Assembly: GCF_016899855.1 (NCBI RefSeq)
Contig: NZ_JACJJG010000001.1
Span: 100,256 to 164,255 of the forward strand
Direction of reading: 5' to 3'
Length of the DNA stretch: 64,000 nucleotides
From: Marseilla massiliensis
GTDB taxonomy: Bacteria; Bacteroidota; Bacteroidia; Bacteroidales; Bacteroidaceae
Every line of letters begins with the position of its first letter. Position 1 is the first letter of the stretch. Positions 9,280-17,733 of this stretch are shown piece by piece. The translations under genes were made by a program, and so were the position numbers. A model generated the notes under the pieces. It saw nothing but the letters and a program-made list of their open reading frames with translations, was not told where the DNA came from and made no database searches.

Positions 9280-9858
9280 TCACACCACATTGTATTGGTA
9301 CAGGTAGCAGTAATTGTCCGTCCCTGCCGATTTCCACTGTCGGTTGAGGTCGCCCAAGTCCTTTTCGGAGCAGATGGCGCAACCGCACATTCTCGACACC
9401 CAGTCAAGGGTTTTCTCCAAGCAGGGGAAATATTCGGTCACGTACCCGTCATCGGGAAAGTGCGCATCCACGGCGTACCTGTCCTTGAAATAGCGGCCCT
9501 CGCTGTCGTTGGTCTCGTAAAAGTCCATCATCGGTTCTTCGGAAATGTAATAGTAAGTCAAGGAGGGGAACTTCTCGCAGATGAAGTCGTAGGTCTCGAT
9601 GCAGGGCGCCCATGCGGTTTCCGTTTCCATGCGCAAGACATTCCCCTGGCATTGCAAGGACATCCATGACCCACGGCAATAGGTATTCTCCCACTTGCCG
9701 CCCAAGGCTTCGACAAGGCAACCCAACCAGTTTGTGCCAAAACCGTTTTCAACCAATGGAGTTTTGCGCCTTTCCAACTTTTTCATCGTTTGGTAAAGGG
9801 TCTTGATTTCTTGCTTGTCACCCTCGAATACGAGGGCTGTTGAACACCAATTAGGCAT
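9280..9858 (-). CDS. YubB/Api92-like ferredoxin-fold domain protein
   Basis: The 192-residue protein begins MPNWCSTALVFEG, the signature opening of the DUF1281/YubB family found on plasmids and phages, with aromatic-rich segments later (TYYYISEEPMMDFYE, FPDDGYVTEYFP). Biochemical function of the family is unknown. It lies 77 bp downstream of the clamp gene in the same direction and probably shares its transcript. A hairpin around TATGGGAA/TTCCCATA near 9229-9252 may end the unit. Confidence 0.65.
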   Translation of the reverse strand: MPNWCSTALVFEGDKQEIKTLYQTMKKLERRKTPLVENGFGTNWLGCLVEALGGKWENTYCRGSWMSLQCQGNVLRMETETAWAPCIETYDFICEKFPSLTYYYISEEPMMDFYETNDSEGRYFKDRYAVDAHFPDDGYVTEYFPCLEKTLDWVSRMCGCAICSEKDLGDLNRQWKSAGTDNYCYLYQYNVV

Positions 9859-9935
9859 GATTGTAAATGATTTTAGTTATACATTATGTTTGGATGGGGT
9901 ACAGGGCGTTAGGAACACCCTATACCTTTTGTCGT

Positions 9936-11057
9936 TCACTCAGGCAACATCATCGGCATCAGCAGAGCCAAGTGTTCCGACTGCACATCGCTTGAAACGG
10001 GTTCGATGATGGCGGCACGGCAGGCTTCGCTCATGCGGAAACGCACTTCGGCTGTATCCATGTTCTCCAATATCATCTTGAGGTTCTCTGCGTGGAAAGC
10101 GATACGGACTTCATCGCCTTGGTAAGTACAGAACACGGTTTCTTCGGCCGATGTGGCATTGTCAAAATCATGCCCTGTGAGGAGCAAGGCCATGCCCGAA
10201 AAGGACAACACAAGCTGGCGGCTCGTCCTTTCCGCGAATACGCCTACGCGACGGATGGCAGACAACAGGGCTTGGCGGTCGATGGTAGCTTCCTTGTTGC
10301 TGTTGGTGGGAACAATGGCATTGTAGTTGGGGTATGTTCCCTCTATCAGCCGTGTGCTGAAACTGTCCGTGTCGGTCTTGAACACAATGTTCCGCCCGTT
10401 GTATTCCACTTCCACGCTACCCTCCTTTTTATGCAACAACAACTTGACAATCTTTGCTGCCTTAGCCGACAAGACGAAACGGCAATCATCCGCATTTCCT
10501 GCCAAGGGATAGGTGTTGCGCACCAACTTATGCCCATCGGATGCGGCACACTCCAACTTACCATCGGAAATAGTGTAGTTTATCCCTGTCATCACGGGGC
10601 GCAAGGCATCGTAAGAAACGGCAAAGAGCGATTGGTCAATGGAATTGCACAATGTGGCTGCGTCCATGTCGAAACGAATGTCACTCTCGTTTTGCATCAT
10701 GGGATATTCATCGCTGCCAAACCCTGCCATGCCGTAATGCCCGTTCAAATAGTTGATGGTCACACTTTTGTCCTTATCGTCAATGGTAAAGGTAATCGGT
10801 TGTTCGGGCAGGTTCCTCACTGCGTCCAACAAGGTGGATGCCGTGATGCACACTTTGCCTGCTCCCTCCTGTCCTGTGATATCCAGCGAGCCGTGCCATA
10901 CACATTCCAGGTCGGAGGCGGTCACTTCCAGCGGTGCGTCCTCTTTCACTTCCAGCAAGAACGTGGAAAGGATGGGCAGTGCCGGTTTGTTGTTCATTAC
11001 TTTGGCCATTGTAGCCAGTTTGTTTGCCATTGCGGTTGATGATACTGTAAATTTCAT
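9936..11057 (-). CDS. dnaN: DNA polymerase III beta clamp (element-encoded)
   Basis: The 373 residues match the three-domain bacterial sliding clamp in length and pattern: LPILSTFLLEV early in domain I, the segment SDEYPMM at the domain I/II boundary, DGHKLV in domain II, EGTYPNYNAIVP at the start of domain III, and a C-terminal PMMLPE tail like the usual PMRL end. The clamp tethers polymerases to DNA. A mobile copy separate from the chromosomal dnaN is unusual; the same element also encodes polymerase V genes (33297-35069) whose UmuC carries a clamp-binding motif. It is preceded by leader C. Confidence 0.9.
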   Translation of the reverse strand: MKFTVSSTAMANKLATMAKVMNNKPALPILSTFLLEVKEDAPLEVTASDLECVWHGSLDITGQEGAGKVCITASTLLDAVRNLPEQPITFTIDDKDKSVTINYLNGHYGMAGFGSDEYPMMQNESDIRFDMDAATLCNSIDQSLFAVSYDALRPVMTGINYTISDGKLECAASDGHKLVRNTYPLAGNADDCRFVLSAKAAKIVKLLLHKKEGSVEVEYNGRNIVFKTDTDSFSTRLIEGTYPNYNAIVPTNSNKEATIDRQALLSAIRRVGVFAERTSRQLVLSFSGMALLLTGHDFDNATSAEETVFCTYQGDEVRIAFHAENLKMILENMDTAEVRFRMSEACRAAIIEPVSSDVQSEHLALLMPMMLPE

Positions 11058-11073
11058 AATGAGAATGTTTTTG

Positions 11074-11291
11074 TTTCCCCTGCTTTCGGGCTGTTTGCCC
11101 TTGCCCGGAGGAAGTTATTTTTCGGTGCAGGATGAGCCGTCCGCCTATGACGCAAACTTTTTGGCAGGAATACGCTTTGGACAAAGGAGAAAGGAAGATT
11201 CCTGTCATCGGGAACAACCGCTTAGTCCGGCCTTTGTCCCAAAAGTTTTCGGCATCAACAGCGGGCGACTGAACTTCGCACCCGAAAATAC
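11074..11291 (-). ncRNA. Structured leader of dnaN (C)
   Basis: The core hairpin spans 11163-11206: GGCAGGAA pairs with TTCCTGTC, then the conserved loop (TACG against GAAGA), then CTTT/AAAG. The outer AT-rich helix pairs TTATTTTTCGG (11115-11125) with CCGAAAATA (11282-11290). A middle helix joins AAACTTTTTGG to CCAAAAGTTTT with a bulge. Nearest the gene are a GGGC/GCCC hairpin (11088-11100) and TTTCCCCTG (leftward CAGGGGAAA) at 11074-11082. Confidence 0.65.
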
Positions 11292-11353
11292 GCCCGGCGG
11301 CAAGGGTATGGCGCGAGTGGTAAAAAGTCTGTATAATCGGATGACTGTCTGTA

Positions 11354-11362
11354 TATAAAAGG
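11354..11362 (-). promoter_or_regulatory. TATAAAAGG box upstream of leader C
   Basis: TATAAAAGG reads CCTTTTATA toward dnaN, about 63 nt before the outer helix of leader C. It matches the box before the other leaders. Confidence 0.4.
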
Positions 11363-11428
11363 ATGGCAAAGTGGAAGTGTTGATTTGACATTTTCTTGAA
11401 AACCCGTTCCACAAAATATCGGTTTTAT

Positions 11429-11436
11429 TATTTTTG
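11429..11436 (+). promoter_or_regulatory. TAnnTTTG promoter of small membrane protein gene
   Basis: TATTTTTG followed by C matches the Bacteroidetes -7 element exactly and lies 30 bp before the ATG at 11466. No convincing -33 TTTG is present. Confidence 0.55.
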
Positions 11437-11465
11437 CAGTCATTTATGCAGGCAAATAAGAGTAT

Positions 11466-11639
11466 ATGGAACGGTTTATCATCATAGTGTTGCTCATTCT
11501 GATACTGTCACTTACATGGTATTGGAGAAGAAAGCTGGGCGAAGCCTATTGTGCCGCCGCCCAATATGAGCCTACTTTGGAACTGCGCAGGGAGTTCAGC
11601 CGCAAGGCTGTGTTGGCGGGCAATCAGGAAGCGAGGTAG
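11466..11639 (+). CDS. Small single-pass membrane protein, possibly truncated
   Basis: The 57-residue product starts MERFIIIVLLILILSLTWYW, one hydrophobic helix, followed by a charged tail with Lys/Arg just inside. It has its own TAnnTTTG promoter. After the stop at 11637-11639 the same frame and a neighbouring frame stay open for another 140-240 bases (for example MRIHGLLLPVKV...), so the gene may be the front part of a longer, broken one. No family is recognised. Confidence 0.5.
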   Translation: MERFIIIVLLILILSLTWYWRRKLGEAYCAAAQYEPTLELRREFSRKAVLAGNQEAR

Positions 11640-11890
11640 ATTTTCCCCATCACCGTTGCGAGGTTTGCTGCCGACCATCAGCCACCCAAAAGTGTTCAAA
11701 AAGAAGAAAATCCCATGCGTATTCACGGACTATTACTTCCAGTCAAGGTACAACCCATACCTAAGCGAAGCACAAAAATAGTTCTGCCAATCCTTGATCA
11801 TCCATACCAACGTCGTAAACGGGTATCTATGATGAAGAGTCGGAAGACATTGATTAGACGCCTGACAGGACGATTATTTATGTGAACAGC

Positions 11891-12019
11891 ATGATTAACT
11901 TGTGGTATGGCAAAAGGAATGGGAAGTATGTAGTGGTAAAAAAGGAAGTCTTGCCGTTAGATCCGGAGAGCGACAAACCATGCAGCGACGACTTGTCGGA
12001 ATTTGACTTGCGGATATAG
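11891..12019 (+). CDS. Very small ORF, 42 residues
   Basis: The product MINLWYGKRNGKYVVVKKEV... ends in an acidic tail (SDKPCSDDLSEFDLRI). A GTG at 11882 in frame would add three residues. It lies downstream of the small membrane protein and is followed by a GC-rich hairpin at 12022-12047. It has plausible codon use but no recognisable family, so it is a weak call. Confidence 0.3.
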   Translation: MINLWYGKRNGKYVVVKKEVLPLDPESDKPCSDDLSEFDLRI

Positions 12020-12021
12020 AA

Positions 12022-12047
12022 CAGGCCGACTTTCACAAGCCGGCCTG
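12022..12047. terminator. Hairpin between converging genes
   Basis: CAGGCCG (12022-12028) pairs with CGGCCTG (12041-12047) between the rightward small ORFs and the leftward ompA-like gene. Confidence 0.5.
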
Positions 12048-12111
12048 CCCTTAAAACAGTGGTTCGATTTGATCGTGAATCCCCCTGTCAAGAATAAAAC
12101 AAAACAAAAAC

Positions 12112-13578
12112 CTAATCAGTCGTGTTCGTTACAGGAAACAACAGCCTTACACAAGCATTGCGGTTGGCTTCTACGGGCTTGTAATCGTCGATACCACCGG
12201 CTGAAACAGTTTCTATCCTGTCGGCATCCACGCCACGCTTTCGCAACTGTCCGGCCATGTATGCGGCACGTCTTTGAGACAAGCCGTTGTTGATGGCATC
12301 GTTGCCTGTCGCACTGTCTGCCGCACCGATGATTTGGACGCGCAGCCCGTGCTTTTGGGCAATCCGGGCGATGCCGTCCAAATTGACCAACTGCGAATAG
12401 TCAGTAAGCCTGTCGGTGTCCAGCACGAAGAAGAAATAGATGGGCGGGCCGATATATCTACCGTCCACAGGCAAGGATGAAACAATGGAATCGTTGCCTT
12501 GAAACGAACCATCACTTCTATAATTGGAAACCTCGCCGTATGCCATATAAACTGTGTCCTTGCTGTGGATAAAAGTGCTGTCGCCTTTATGTGTGTCCAT
12601 GTCTGCTTGGGCATCGCGCAGCCTTGCACGAAGCGAGTTCAATCCGCTGTAATCATTCTTGGGATAGCCGGTAGACAAGCCTTTGCCATCACGTCTATCT
12701 TTTATCGAAGAAAGCCTGTCCGCATACTTGTCAAGCAGTCCTTCCAACTTCAATATCTTCTCCAATTCGGCAATGATGCGGATGCTCATGCCATTCTTCT
12801 GCCTGAACCGTTCATTCTCACCGCGCAAGCTGTGGACATAATCGGTTAACCGCTCGTTACGCTTGATGTAAGGGGAGGCATTAACCACGCGCTTCCAACC
12901 TCTCTTGCCGATTGTGTAAGAGAATCCGGCGGTCAGCGACAACATACGGTCGCCCCACCTGTTGCCTGCGCCCATGCCGTCAAAGTCCTTGAAGGTGGTG
13001 GCGCAACCAAGTTCAGCGGTGAGGTGCAGGCGGTCGGTCAGACGGTATCGTCCTTGCACCCCGTAAGAAACGGCAAAGGGTTGCCGGTCGAGTTCGTCAT
13101 TATGCAGGATACCCAAGCCGACGTAAGGAACCAAGTCCCAACGGAAATCCTCTTTGGGACATGAGAGGCCCGACAATACATTCCACATCAAGTCGGCATG
13201 GAGATGCTGGAAGTTTCTTGATTCAAACAGGGCATCCTTGAACTGCAAACCTTGGAAGGCAGCTCTCACACCTATGGCAGGCGTGAACCACTTGCCCGCA
13301 GAAACGGACAATGCTGGTCTCGTGCGGTCAAAGATGTCACCGCAGCCAAGCGGCGAACCGACAAAAGCCGACACACCGCCGGACACGTTCACGAACCAGT
13401 TTCCACGCCAAGGAGAAACCTCCACGGCATTCTCCAAATAGATCGGCTCCAACGGTTTCAGCCATTCCTCCCATTGTGGTAGGATCTCCCATCGGATAGT
13501 ATCCGTCATGGGAACATTGTACGCCCTTGCCATGAGCGGCAGGGACAATACGGATAGCAATAAAAATCTTCTTATCAT
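12112..13578 (-). CDS. OmpA-family outer membrane protein
   Basis: The 488-residue precursor has a signal peptide (MIRRFLLLSVLSLPLMARAYN). Residues about 60-235 alternate in the manner of an outer-membrane beta barrel (GNWFVNVSGGVSAF, DLVPYVGLGI, LTAGFSYTIG). A coiled-coil-like linker (about 250-330) leads to a C-terminal OmpA peptidoglycan-binding domain with GLSQRRAAYMAGQLRKRGV and the arginine-containing NRNACVRLLF end. It should anchor the outer membrane to the wall. Its place beside the relaxase suggests a role in mating contact or in altering the recipient surface, which is inference. Confidence 0.85.
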   Translation of the reverse strand: MIRRFLLLSVLSLPLMARAYNVPMTDTIRWEILPQWEEWLKPLEPIYLENAVEVSPWRGNWFVNVSGGVSAFVGSPLGCGDIFDRTRPALSVSAGKWFTPAIGVRAAFQGLQFKDALFESRNFQHLHADLMWNVLSGLSCPKEDFRWDLVPYVGLGILHNDELDRQPFAVSYGVQGRYRLTDRLHLTAELGCATTFKDFDGMGAGNRWGDRMLSLTAGFSYTIGKRGWKRVVNASPYIKRNERLTDYVHSLRGENERFRQKNGMSIRIIAELEKILKLEGLLDKYADRLSSIKDRRDGKGLSTGYPKNDYSGLNSLRARLRDAQADMDTHKGDSTFIHSKDTVYMAYGEVSNYRSDGSFQGNDSIVSSLPVDGRYIGPPIYFFFVLDTDRLTDYSQLVNLDGIARIAQKHGLRVQIIGAADSATGNDAINNGLSQRRAAYMAGQLRKRGVDADRIETVSAGGIDDYKPVEANRNACVRLLFPVTNTTD

Positions 13579-13751
13579 ATTATCAGCATATTTGTTTTCG
13601 ACTTACAAAAGAAATGATTCGCCACGTCTGCAAAGAGGCTTTCTTCCTCTTTCAACTCCCGCTTAACAAGAATTTCAGTCACGGCGATTTACCATACTGT
13701 CAATCATACTATAAGTCAGATATAAGTGATGACAAAAAGTCTCTTGGCCTG

Positions 13752-15212
13752 TCATTTCCTGCGGACGTTCTTGCCTCCTTTGGGCTTCATCATCCGGCTT
13801 GCCTGTATCAGGCAGCGTCTTGCCCAGGCCCGGTCGTCCTCGTCCTCTTTCCGTCCCCAAGGCAGGTCATTGTCACCACCTCCACCGCCGTGGCTTTCGG
13901 CAAATGTCGTGGCCAAGTCCACATAGTTCGCAAAGAGGTAGATGGCACATTTGAAGATGTCCTCGCCACGTTCGGCCACATCTTTCAGCAGCGTGCCGTC
14001 GAACAGATTTTGTCCTTCGCCGTCCAATGCTGGAAGCAATGACTTGAACTCGTTCAGTATGTCGCCCAACAGCGCATCGGCCAGCCGGTAGCGCACCTGA
14101 TGTTCCAAGTCGTAGGTCGCAGCTTTGAGCTCTCGCCGGTATTCAACCGCACGTTCACGTGTTTCTTCCTCTATCTGTCTAAGTTCGGAAAGTTGTCTGT
14201 TCGCTTCTTCCAATTTGCCGCGTTTGTCGGTGAGATTATCAAGCACTTTCTGCAAGTCAAGGTCGAGTTTGCTTATCTTCTTGCGCAATTCCTCCGAATC
14301 GCCACGGCTCGCTTTCAATTTTTCCGCAAGGGCTTCCATCTCGGCAATCATCTGCTTCTTTTTCTCCTCTAAGTTGACGGTCATCGTGCCCAGTCCTTTC
14401 ACCCGTTTCTCGGCAAAACGGATGTCGGCAAGCAACTCGCCGAGCAACTTCCTGTTGTTCTCAACCTGTTCCTCCAGGGTCGTACATTCCTCGCTCAACG
14501 CACGGCGGTATTCCTCCGTGGTCCGGTGTTTCGCACCGCTTAAGGCGATGCTCGTGCCTCGTTTCATGCCCCACTTCTCGTTCACCTTGGCGAACTCGTC
14601 ATGATAGAAATAGAAACGTTGTTTGGAGTCGTATTTGTTGCCTCCGAAAACCTTGTTGTAGGAAATCCTGCCGCGTGGATCCATCGGTATCACGGAGCAG
14701 TGCACATGGGGGTTCAGCTCGTCAAGGTGTACATAGAAACCGACGACGTTATCTTCGCCCCAGTGTTCACATGCAAACCTGTACACGTCCTGCGCCCAAC
14801 GCTCTATGTCCTTGTTGCGACAGATATGAGAGTTGTCCGCCCCGTGCGTGAAGTTCACTCTCTGGTTGCCGAAGGCGAGCTGGTGCATCCGCTCCCTCGA
14901 ACCGCCGAAGATGATGTTGGCTACAGTGCGGAACCCCGGCTCGGAGAGTCCCTCGTTGGGATCCTTGATGCCACGGGATTGCAGGGATTCCGCCATGCGT
15001 TGCCCGATAGACTTGGACTTATCCACGGGCACAACTTTCCCGCCCTTGACTATTTCAAAGTTGAGCCGTTCGCGGGTGCGGTCATAATTGCCGTGCCTCG
15101 TCGCCCATTCCCAACCTCTTTCCGTCCAGTTGCGCTGGTGCTCGTTGCTCTGGCCATCGCTCATGCCCTTTCCGGGCCTGATGTCAAATACCTGTTTGAT
15201 GCTTTCTGCCAT
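13752..15212 (-). CDS. mobV: MobV-family relaxase
   Basis: The 486-residue protein (start at MAESIKQVFDIRPGKG; an in-frame start 17 codons upstream would run into the candidate oriT and is less likely) has the Mob/Pre relaxase fold. It contains the motif HLDELNPHVHCSVIP with the metal-binding histidines and acidic pair, and HERLNFEIV-like early motifs (RERLNFEIVKGG). Residues about 260-400 are a long coiled coil. The enzyme nicks oriT and pilots the strand into the recipient. The preceding 200 bp are full of inverted repeats and are the candidate oriT. Confidence 0.88.
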   Translation of the reverse strand: MAESIKQVFDIRPGKGMSDGQSNEHQRNWTERGWEWATRHGNYDRTRERLNFEIVKGGKVVPVDKSKSIGQRMAESLQSRGIKDPNEGLSEPGFRTVANIIFGGSRERMHQLAFGNQRVNFTHGADNSHICRNKDIERWAQDVYRFACEHWGEDNVVGFYVHLDELNPHVHCSVIPMDPRGRISYNKVFGGNKYDSKQRFYFYHDEFAKVNEKWGMKRGTSIALSGAKHRTTEEYRRALSEECTTLEEQVENNRKLLGELLADIRFAEKRVKGLGTMTVNLEEKKKQMIAEMEALAEKLKASRGDSEELRKKISKLDLDLQKVLDNLTDKRGKLEEANRQLSELRQIEEETRERAVEYRRELKAATYDLEHQVRYRLADALLGDILNEFKSLLPALDGEGQNLFDGTLLKDVAERGEDIFKCAIYLFANYVDLATTFAESHGGGGGDNDLPWGRKEDEDDRAWARRCLIQASRMMKPKGGKNVRRK

Positions 15213-15433
15213 ATAATCCGGTCGTTTTTTACAGCTTGCTGCCGCCCCCGGCGGTTCCTGCATTTTGCCCCTTTAAGGGCAAAGTGCGTATTAGGCTACG
15301 CAGGCAGAGCCTGTCTTCGTGGGCAAGCCCTGTCGTCAGGGTCGGAGGTCAAGACCTCCGTTAATACCCATCCCGTCTGTCGGGATACCATGCACTTGGT
15401 TTGACGAAACTCAGCGCGGGGGAAGCAAGACGT
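15213..15433. other. Candidate origin of transfer (oriT)
   Basis: The gap between the relaxase start and the next leftward gene holds a string of inverted repeats: TTTGCCC/GGGCAAA (15264-15283), AGGCT/AGCCT, GCCCTG/CAGGGT, GGAGGTC/GACCTCC (15344-15359) and ATCCCG/CGGGAT (15370-15386). MobV origins usually lie directly upstream of the mob gene and carry such repeats. The nick site is not identified. Confidence 0.5.
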
Positions 15434-16309
15434 TTAAACTTGGTTATCTGTTCCACCTGTGGACTTGGTTCCCTCGTGCGGTTTAAGTCCGTTATGGGGC
15501 TTTTCTTGCGTTATAAAGGGAAGATAATACTGCAGAATGATGTCGGCCGTTTCATCGCCGCTACAAGTGGCTTGCGCTTTCAGTGGGGTCTCAGCCTCAA
15601 TGAGCCGCAGTCCGGCAAGCGTCAGCCGCTGAAGGAAACACGCAAGGTCTTTGCCGCATTCTTCCAAGAACAGCCGTTCAAGGGCTTCATTCACCCGTGT
15701 GTTGGCTGGAATGATGCCTGTGCGTTGGAGGATGGTATGGGCTATCAGCTTATGCAGACGTTCGCCTGTGGATGCTTGCCGGTCGGAGCGTTTGCCTGTC
15801 GGTTCGGTTACGAACAGCTTGTCAGTTTCGGTTATGAAGTGTACAAGCATTTCCACCCATTCTTCAATGGTGAGGTATCCACACAGCCAGCGGTTCAAGA
15901 GCAGTTCCTCCTCCGACAACAAAGGGGTATTTATGTGTCCGTCTTCTGGCAATACACAAGTCATCGAGAGGATGAAATACCCACTGCGTCCTGTAACTTT
16001 GGCGACTTCCGATAATTCCAATTCGGTGAGGAATTTGCGCACCGTGTTACGATGCCAGTTCCAATGCTTGGCAAGCCCGCTGACCGTCAATGCCACCTGC
16101 CCTTGCGGCAAAGGCTTGGCGATGGCTGGGAACTCTTTCTTGTCCTTAGTAGAGAGGTCTAACAAGTTGCGGAACGCCGCCAGTTTCGAGTGCTTCTCGT
16201 TCGATTCGGGATTGAGGAATGCAAGCAATCCGCTGTCAATTAGGATGCGGCATCTTGCCGCTTTTTCTTCTTTCATTCTTGGGGCTGTTTTAAGCGTTAT
16301 TCTGTTCAA
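15434..16309 (-). CDS. HTH protein upstream of the relaxase
   Basis: The 291 residues include a helix-turn-helix pattern at about 75-100 (LTVSGLAKHWNWHRNTVRKFLTELE). The rest is helical with Glu/Leu-rich stretches. It is transcribed toward the relaxase, with the candidate oriT between the two genes. A perfect 14-bp palindrome lies 30 bp upstream of the start. It may be an oriT accessory protein, a replication-initiator-like protein or an autoregulated repressor; sequence alone does not decide. Confidence 0.6.
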   Translation of the reverse strand: MNRITLKTAPRMKEEKAARCRILIDSGLLAFLNPESNEKHSKLAAFRNLLDLSTKDKKEFPAIAKPLPQGQVALTVSGLAKHWNWHRNTVRKFLTELELSEVAKVTGRSGYFILSMTCVLPEDGHINTPLLSEEELLLNRWLCGYLTIEEWVEMLVHFITETDKLFVTEPTGKRSDRQASTGERLHKLIAHTILQRTGIIPANTRVNEALERLFLEECGKDLACFLQRLTLAGLRLIEAETPLKAQATCSGDETADIILQYYLPFITQEKPHNGLKPHEGTKSTGGTDNQV

Positions 16310-16338
16310 TTGAGTAAAAATGGAATGGCAGGGGAAGG

Positions 16339-16352
16339 ACTTACATGTAAGT
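16339..16352. promoter_or_regulatory. Palindromic operator candidate
   Basis: ACTTACATGTAAGT is a perfect 14-bp palindrome 30 bp upstream of the HTH gene (start 16309) and 25 bp downstream of the next gene's stop. It is well placed to be an operator for that HTH protein. Confidence 0.4.
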
Positions 16353-16376
16353 AATGATTCCGACAGCCTAAGTTCC

Positions 16377-16868
16377 TTATGACCATTTATAATAGGTGTC
16401 TACAATGCTATGAGGAAACTCCAAATAGTCATCCAACGTGTCAGGAAATGTGTTACGAGCCACCTGCGAGGGATAAAACACGGTGCCGAATACGACTGTG
16501 GCCAACGTAATGCCAAGGGGCAGCATATGCGGTACGAAGAGCAGGATTACCGCTGCCATTGCCGCCCAGGAAAGGTGATGCTTCCGTTGCAGGAAGTCAA
16601 ACGCCCGTTCCGTGTTTTTGTGGGAATACAGGGCCAAACAGGCAATGGATGACAAGGCCAGTTCATGGACATTCCCAAAGAAATTCAGATGGTAGAAGTG
16701 GAACACCATGAGGGTGGCGAGCATTCCTAGCGTATAGCATCTGCGGAAGCTGCGCCTCCAAGCCATGCGCAAATAAAACTGGAGCATGGCAGGGCGTTTG
16801 CTCTTGTAGAGAAACGGCACGGCGGCATATGCAAGGATGTAAAGCATATAAAGGATTGGAATAATCAT
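16377..16868 (-). CDS. Unknown inner-membrane protein, about four helices
   Basis: The 163 residues contain hydrophobic segments near 1-20, 45-62, 68-82 and 98-128, with basic residues between (KSKRPAMLQ, RMAWRRSFRR). No family is recognised. It is part of a leftward run of small genes with 16887-17237 and 17234-17686. Confidence 0.6.
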   Translation of the reverse strand: MIIPILYMLYILAYAAVPFLYKSKRPAMLQFYLRMAWRRSFRRCYTLGMLATLMVFHFYHLNFFGNVHELALSSIACLALYSHKNTERAFDFLQRKHHLSWAAMAAVILLFVPHMLPLGITLATVVFGTVFYPSQVARNTFPDTLDDYLEFPHSIVDTYYKWS

Positions 16869-16886
16869 TATCTTGTGGTTTAAGGG

Positions 16887-17237
16887 TTACAGTTCAAGTT
16901 CCAAGTTGATGAGTTTGTGCGAGGCGAGGTGGATGATGTCCTCCGCGTCCTGCATGGAAAGCGTGCCCAGCCTGCAGCGTTCCTTGAAGCCCGGCCGCCG
17001 TTTGAGCGAGTTCACCGCACGGTCAAGACGGTATTCGGGAATATCCCACACATGCCCTTTGGGGTATGCGCCATGTGCCGTCCGTGCCACCAAGGAAAGC
17101 ACCCTGCAACGGACGGGGTGCAGCCCTCCGCCGGAGTGCAGCATGAAGTTGCACTCACGGTCTGTATCCAGCACGTCCACCCAAGTGCGGCATTCATGGA
17201 TGGTGGCGGCGAGTTGCCTGTACAGGACTTCCTTCAT
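16887..17237 (-). CDS. Unknown 116-residue protein
   Basis: No recognised domain and no membrane segment. The C-terminal part (MQDAEDIIHLASHKLINLELEL) is helical. Its start overlaps the end of the upstream gene by four bases, so the two are translationally coupled. Confidence 0.6.
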   Translation of the reverse strand: MKEVLYRQLAATIHECRTWVDVLDTDRECNFMLHSGGGLHPVRCRVLSLVARTAHGAYPKGHVWDIPEYRLDRAVNSLKRRPGFKERCRLGTLSMQDAEDIIHLASHKLINLELEL

Positions 17238-17686
17238 AGGCAGATGAAGTCTTTGAGCAGTTCCTCTTCCTTGACGGCGTACAGGAGTTTGCCGCCATTC
17301 GCCACTCTCGCAAGCTCCTCGCGGAGTTCGCTGCCCATCACTTCCAATGAATCGTAGAGGGTCACATAGAGCGTATCACACTCGATGCGGTCGTCGGCTT
17401 GCGCGTTCAACTTGTGCATGTGGCCGAAGCGGGGATTGGAGTAAGCACAGCACCGCTGGCCGAACGGGGTGTCTTTGCTCGGCACATGGTGGTAAAGGAG
17501 TTCCAGCTCCATCTGGTCCTCCAGCTCGTCGATAAGTTCCTCGATGGGATAAACTTTGGGCAGGCGGAAAGTGAGCAAGGCGTAATCCTCGTACACCTCC
17601 GCCCCTTGGAAAAGGCTTTGTGAAACCAACGCCGGCATCTGCAAGGATGCCAACGTTACAAAACGGTCAATTTGTTCTTTCTGCAT
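17234..17686 (-). CDS. Unknown 150-residue protein
   Basis: The protein is acidic (IEELIDELEDQMELEL) and has three cysteines, two adjacent (QRCCAYSNPRFGHMH). No family is recognised. It is coupled to 16887-17237 by a four-base overlap. Confidence 0.6.
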   Translation of the reverse strand: MQKEQIDRFVTLASLQMPALVSQSLFQGAEVYEDYALLTFRLPKVYPIEELIDELEDQMELELLYHHVPSKDTPFGQRCCAYSNPRFGHMHKLNAQADDRIECDTLYVTLYDSLEVMGSELREELARVANGGKLLYAVKEEELLKDFICL

Positions 17687-17733
17687 ATAGTTGTAGTATG
17701 TTTGATTAGTTTCGGAATCGTTGGGGACAAGAT

